Shown: positions 7,406 through 10,550 of the stretch, piece after piece
Numbering within the stretch: the stretch's first letter is position 1
Layout: every line of letters starts with the position of its first letter
DNA from: Euperipatoides rowelli
Lineage: Eukaryota; Onychophora; Udeonychophora; Euonychophora; Peripatopsidae
NCBI GenBank assembly: GCA_003024985.2
Contig: PXIH01S0015619.1
Length of the DNA: 10,550 nt
Direction: 5' to 3' (one strand)
Made by a program: the position numbers and the translations under genes
The notes under the pieces: model-generated
Databases searched by the model: none
What the model was told of the DNA's origin: nothing
The model's input: the letters and a program-made list of their open reading frames with translations, nothing else

Positions 7406-8056
7406 TGTCTGTCACGCTGCTCGGCCATCTTCAGTGAGCCGATGATGCCCAAAGATGTTTTTGCTCTATTTTCTATCCATAGATGTTGCTGTATCCGTCA
7501 TTTTTGATGAGCTTTTAAGTATAGCAAGCTAAGAAGGAACAAATTAATGTTCGTCATTTTAACAGGCTTTTAAACTAGTCTAATAATAATTAACAACTTT
7601 AATAGTTAGATAATTAAAATATAATTAAATATGGTACTTTGAGATTTAATAAATTGAGAATAAATAGTATTTTAAAAAGTAGCTAAGGTTTACCTACTTT
7701 CTAAAATAATTTTGTAGCTAGCTACAGCTTCTACATTTTTTAAAAAAAGTGACTCTTTACAGCTACAAGCTACAACAAAAAAGTAGTGCACTACATAGCA
7801 TCGCTCAAATAATGTGCTAGTTCCAAACACTGAAATTTAGTATAGGTTACCTTCAAAATAATAAAATACATTCAATTTTAAATAGAAAATTCTTACAATT
7901 ATTTTTGATTTTAAATTCATTCGTTCAATCAAAATAAAATGGGAATAAGTATTTAAATTAAAATGTTCAAATTTTATTTTAATTTAGAGATAAATTGTTT
8001 TAATTTTTAAAATATAGGCTTACTGGGGTTTTTTTTTTTCTATATTTATATTTAAG

Positions 8057-8148
8057 ATAAGAAGAGCCCTGATCGACCAGTTCCAGCTCATTTTATTGCA
8101 GCTGATAGAGGGAAACCAGTTAATCTGGATATGGAAGAGTTTTTACCA
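8057..8148 (+). CDS. KATNB1: Katanin p80 (KATNB1-like), internal exon before con80
   Basis: This exon continues the katanin p80 linker toward the C-terminal con80 domain, which binds p60 katanin. The acceptor is a T-rich tract ending TTTAAG at 8051-8056. The exon begins AT, completing the codon GAT with the G left by the exon at 5304-5357, and reads D KKSPDRPVPAHFIAADRG and then KPVNLDMEEFLP. This matches the vertebrate segment with IIPATRNEPIGL and then DFLP (recalled from the family). The DFLP-like motif stands just before con80. Two in-phase donors exist: CCA/GTAAGA at 8149, which ends at FLP, and AAG/GTATAT at 8173, which would add eight residues. A second AG at 8060-8061 would break the phase match. 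con80 itself is not in the window. Confidence 0.82.
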
Positions 8149-8392
8149 GTAAGATTTATAGATACATTAAAGGTATATTATAGAGTCGTTGATATGTGTT
8201 GCAGCCAGGTTATTTCAGTTTGTTATTGTTTTTAATTAATATGTATATTTAATCTATGTATTGCAACTCTTTGGTTTCATCATTCTATGGTCATGTTCAA
8301 GAGGACATTTTGTTTATAACACTCTATTTTCGGTCCCAGCTAAGATTAATAGACATCACTGTTCGGTATTTTAAATTTAAAACTAATACAAA
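8149..8392 (+). other. Start of the next katanin intron
   Basis: Apart from the alternative donor at 8173, nothing is recognised here. The intron appears to continue to the end of the window, because no con80 exon is found downstream. Confidence 0.5.
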
Positions 8393-8462
8393 TTTTATTT
8401 ATTTATTTATTTATCATAATTAGCAAAGCCTTCATATCAATGATCCTCCAGGCCCTTGCGTT
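8393..8462 (-). mobile_element. LINE (or SINE) 3' tail, minus strand
   Basis: Read on the minus strand, a less AT-rich piece (CAAGGGCCTGGAGGATCATT) leads to AAGGCTTTGCTAATTATGA and then to tandem TAAA units ending at about 8393. A unique 3' UTR followed by a short tandem repeat is the normal end of CR1/L2-like LINEs and their SINEs. The upstream limit on the minus strand is unknown; the copy is probably strongly 5'-truncated. Confidence 0.5.
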
Positions 8463-8707
8463 ATTGTTGGTAATTTTTTTTTTTTATTACCAAACTTGTT
8501 AAAATGACAAATATAGAGGAACTATAATAAAAAATAATCAAGACAATAACTACAATCCTGAATGTTAATTCTTACAATCATTTGCTGAAGACAGTTGTAT
8601 AATAACTTTAGTATTGTGCATTCTATTTTTTTTTTACCATTAACAGCCTAGCAAAATTTTTATATTTTTATTTTTCAACTACCGTAGTTTAAATTAACCG
8701 ACGTACA
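8463..8707. other. Non-coding intronic spacer
   Basis: AT-rich sequence with two T runs. No gene, exon or clear repeat boundary was seen. Confidence 0.45.
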
Positions 8708-8790
8708 TTAAAGGGAGAGACACTCTACACCATAATTTACAAATTATTGTCAAATATATTGTTAATAATGAATATATAATTTATTTTTAA

Positions 8791-8895
8791 TTGACAGCTT
8801 TTAAAATGCTATTTTTTTTAAAGTTTTAATAAGAATTAATTGCAACCGCGGAGATATCAATACATGGTGTTAAAAAGTCAACTACGGTAAACTTT
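8791..8895 (+). repeat. Subterminal block shared with the right-edge element (left copy)
   Basis: This block, with ATTTTTTTTAAAGTTTTAAT, CCGCGGAGATA, TGGTGTTAAAA and ACGGTAAACTT, is the reverse complement of 10442-10548 with about one mismatch or small gap every ten bases. It lies 80 bp inside the left end of the TTAA-flanked element. Confidence 0.8.
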
Positions 8896-9494
8896 CAACA
8901 AGCAAAACTTGCAAAACAAGATGTGCCAGCTTTCTTTGAACTACTTTTTAAAGTAGTTTGCAGTCGTCTGCTTTTAAATTGATACAAGTCTATTTATTTG
9001 TTCATGTTTAAGACTAGTAGCTTTTTCTTCGCCATAAATGGTTGTATCTGTGAATAAATGTATACTGTACTTAAATACAAATAAACTATAAACAAGTATT
9101 AGAATAATTTGAAAACATTACTATTAACATGGTCGTGGTAATATCTTATTTCGTTGAGCGCCGTATTTATACGATTCATTCCATACGATTGAAATCATTT
9201 CTTTATACAGTATTACTGCGATGCACATTTTTCATTTACAAAGGATGTCAACTTTAAAATAACATAGATGAATAAAATGCAAATATAATTATTTCAACTT
9301 TTTACAAGTTTTTCATAGTGTGGTTGTTAGTACGGTCAAACTCGTACTTTACAATAATAGTAGTAGGCTATTACAACAATAATATATGCATTTTAACGCA
9401 TGGCTAAGCCAGCAGGGCACGATTGAAATCTTTCCAATTTATTTTGATTTGACATTTTATTCAGATTTCAGAGTTTATTTTGTTTCCGTTTAAC

Positions 9495-9510
9495 GGGAGG
9501 GTGGGGAGGG
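9495..9510 (+). other. G-quadruplex motif with single-base loops
   Basis: GGGAGGGTGGGGAGGG has four G tracts separated by single bases (A, T, A), the most stable loop arrangement for a parallel quadruplex. More G pairs follow (AGGAGGAAG). It is striking in DNA this AT-rich, and it lies inside the TTAA-flanked element. Confidence 0.8.
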
Positions 9511-9722
9511 AGGAGGAAGATGTATTTTATGCCGAGTTGATTCCGAAGTTAATGTGATTTTTTTTTCTAAGCAAGGTACAGTAGTCATTATAGGTTTTTT
9601 ATGATATTTTATAAATTTATTGTTAAATATTATATGTTTATATGAGTAAACAAAAATTAATTATATGTTCATTATTTAACAATAATTTGTAAATTATGGT
9701 GTAAAGTGGACTTCCCCTTTAA

Positions 9723-10441
9723 ATAACTAAATTTACCTAGAGACTATTAAATAAATAAATTAAGCATTTGAGAGAGATTGAATCTAGAATCGAAGTGGGC
9801 AAATAATTCCATATTTTGGCAAAATATTTTTTTAAAAAGCGGCTTACTAGCGTAAGTCAATTTCTTTTGAATTTCAAAACTACACATAATTGCTGATTGT
9901 GGTTTTATTAGGCTAATTGACATAAACGCACACCTTGTCATGTACTATTAAAAAGAGATTGTGCGAACTTTTCATTCAACTTGATAACATTATAGGTTTC
10001 ATTGAAGCAGTCAAACTAAACATAATTTACTATCAAGACTTTTCTTAACAAATATTCAACGCTAGTTCATTATTATCTTCAATTTTAAATCTTTATATTT
10101 TTATTATTACAATTGGAAACTAAAAAAATATACTGGGCAAAACTTAGCTGGCTTTCTTTACGTCTGCCATTTCAGCTAACTTTCAACTTTAGTTGCCATG
10201 GCGAGTAAAGCTGCGCACAAACACTATTTTATGTACCCAATTTTGATGGTTTTCTTATTCCATTTGATTCTGTTATCCTTCACTGTCATTTTCTTTTTTT
10301 TCTTCCTCAGATGAACTAACAGATTATTGAGGCTCAAAATTATATGGTTTTTTAATTATATTTTATTATTATTATTGCAAGAATTATACAATTTAAAAAA
10401 CCGTTGCTCATAACGCTATGGGAATGTGAGCAGGCTACAGG
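9723..10441. other. Non-coding stretch with a coding relic on the minus strand
   Basis: No + strand exon was recognised. On the minus strand a broken PYNFEP-like segment lies at 10273-10347. The less AT-rich patch at 10140-10230 contains GCCATGG and a 38-codon + strand frame (10198-10314) that I consider chance. The stretch may be largely the interior of the transposon entering from the right edge. Confidence 0.4.
10273..10347 (-). pseudogene. Broken coding relic with PYNFEP and an acidic serine run
   Basis: On the minus strand, codons from 10347 read PYNFEPQ, a stop, then SVSSSEEEKKENDSEG and another stop at 10273-10275. A PYxFEP motif followed by an acidic Ser/Glu run is, as far as I recall, the N-terminal signature of a class of invertebrate proteins that carry a P2X7-type C-terminal cysteine domain. 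Those are often multicopy and transposon-associated. I see no such C-terminal domain here and no start codon. The segment lies on the inward side of the oppositely oriented element at the right edge, so it may be its old gene. The assignment is weak. Confidence 0.3.
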
Positions 10442-10550
10442 AAGTTTACCGTGGTTAGACTTTTAACACCATACATTGTATCTCCGCGGGTGAAATTAAT
10501 CCTTATTAAAACTTTTAAAAAAAATATCACTTTAATTAAAGCTATTAATT
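10442..10550 (-). mobile_element. Subterminal part of a second, inverted TTAA-type element (runs off the window)
   Basis: The reverse complement of this stretch matches 8791-8895 along its whole length, including CCGCGGAGATA, TGGTGTTAAAA and ACGGTAAACTT, up to the last bases of the window. In the left element this block starts about 80 bp from the TTAA end. The outer terminus of this copy should therefore lie about 80-100 bp beyond the right edge. Its other end is not visible in the window. Confidence 0.65.

Larger units (their letters stand above)
5629..7832. mobile_element. hAT-like terminal inverted repeats spanning 2.2 kb (decayed)
   Basis: The left end begins CAGTGTTTGGAA (5629-5640) and the right end finishes TTCCAAACACTG (7821-7832), a perfect 12-bp terminal inverted repeat. 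Similarity continues inward for about 130-150 bp on each side, with repeated GTAGCT/AGCTAC words, GTAGCTTG, CAGCTA and GTAGCTAGCTA, interrupted by T runs. CAGTG-type ends with subterminal short repeats are typical of hAT transposons. The expected 8-bp target duplication is not seen: 5621-5628 is TAGCCTAT and 7833-7840 is AAATTTAG. No hAT transposase was recognised inside. It may be one decayed non-autonomous element carrying a LINE insertion, or two separate elements in opposite orientation. Confidence 0.65.
5358..8056 (+). other. Intron between the two katanin p80 exons
   Basis: It begins GTATGT after GAT G and ends with a long T tract (8029-8040), then TATATTTATATTTAAG. Most of its 2.7 kb is taken up by a hAT-like inverted-repeat pair and a LINE fragment inside it. 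In the human linker more residues separate the two conserved motifs than here. A skipped or lineage-specific exon inside this stretch is therefore possible, but none is evident and the phases join without one. Confidence 0.65.
8712..9718. mobile_element. TTAA-flanked DNA transposon derivative, 1007 bp, non-coding
   Basis: TTAA stands at 8708-8711 and again at 9719-9722, directly outside inverted termini. The left end starts AGGGAGAGACACTC and the right end, read inward, starts AGGGGAAGTCCACTT. The shared TACACCATAATTTACAAATT (and a few more bases) is identical in both arms, and similarity continues for about 70 bp with one indel. TTAA duplications are characteristic of the piggyBac and Kolobok superfamilies. 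The AGGG terminus does not fit the usual piggyBac CCC start, so Kolobok is a little more likely, but this is inference. No transposase frame is seen inside; the element looks like an internally deleted, MITE-like derivative. The interior carries a G-quadruplex motif near 9500. Confidence 0.72.

Noticed and set aside
8434-8471. Exon reading QSLHINDPPGPCVIV after the katanin exon
   Set aside because: It abuts TTTA tandem repeats, the acceptor lacks a pyrimidine tract, and it does not resemble the start of con80; a minus-strand LINE tail explains it better.
9747-9941. 64-codon minus-strand open frame
   Set aside because: No motif, no splice context, composition typical of chance frames here.
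10198-10314. 38-codon frame starting in GCCATGG on the + strand
   Set aside because: Good start context, but it is short, with a hydrophobic T-rich second half that is the antisense of the acidic PYNFEP relic; no homology.
1-10550. tRNA, rRNA, CRISPR array or bacterial-type operon
   Set aside because: No cloverleaf with conserved A/B boxes, no rRNA-like segment, no regularly spaced repeats; the base composition and spliced exons are those of an animal intron.

Overview
The window looks like intronic, repeat-dense DNA from an animal nuclear genome, very probably a marine invertebrate. By eye it is strongly AT-rich (roughly 70% A+T or more). It has long homopolymer runs, microsatellites, decayed LINEs, several DNA-transposon relics, and only two short spliced coding segments. 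A deuterostome such as an echinoderm fits the exon sequence and the recurrent TAGGCCTA words, but the species cannot be fixed from the sequence.

The only host gene I can support is a katanin p80 (KATNB1-like) gene on the + strand, seen as two internal exons. Exon 5304-5357 encodes a proline-rich piece with PFPAPLED. Exon 8057-8148 (or to 8172) encodes a piece with KPVNLDMEEFLP. The first ends in phase 1 (a lone G) and the second begins with AT, so the junction codon is GAT (Asp) and gives PFPAPLEDD, close to the linker of vertebrate katanin p80. The gene runs off both sides: the WD40 propeller exons should lie upstream and the con80 (p60-binding) exons downstream.

Layout. 1-5303 is upstream intron: a ~170-bp TIR element with a likely target duplication (516-687), a 100-bp perfect palindrome (728-827), a 98-bp mini inverted-repeat element (1478-1575), a foldback with G-rich/C-rich tips (2223-2385), a decayed Jockey/CR1-like LINE (2879-4199) and a second TIR element (5037-5210). 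5358-8056 is the intron between the two exons. It holds a 2.2-kb inverted-repeat pair with hAT-like ends (5629-7832), which encloses a second LINE 3' fragment (6116 to about 6695). 8149-10550 is the next intron: a minus-strand LINE tail (8393-8462), a 1007-bp element flanked by TTAA (8712-9718) that contains a strong G-quadruplex motif, and the inner part of an oppositely oriented relative entering from the right edge (10442-10550).

I see no operon, RNA gene, CRISPR array or intact mobile-element gene. The most interesting items are the crossing inverted repeats at 8.7-10.5 kb, the perfect palindrome, and the antisense PYNFEP-like coding relic at 10273-10347.
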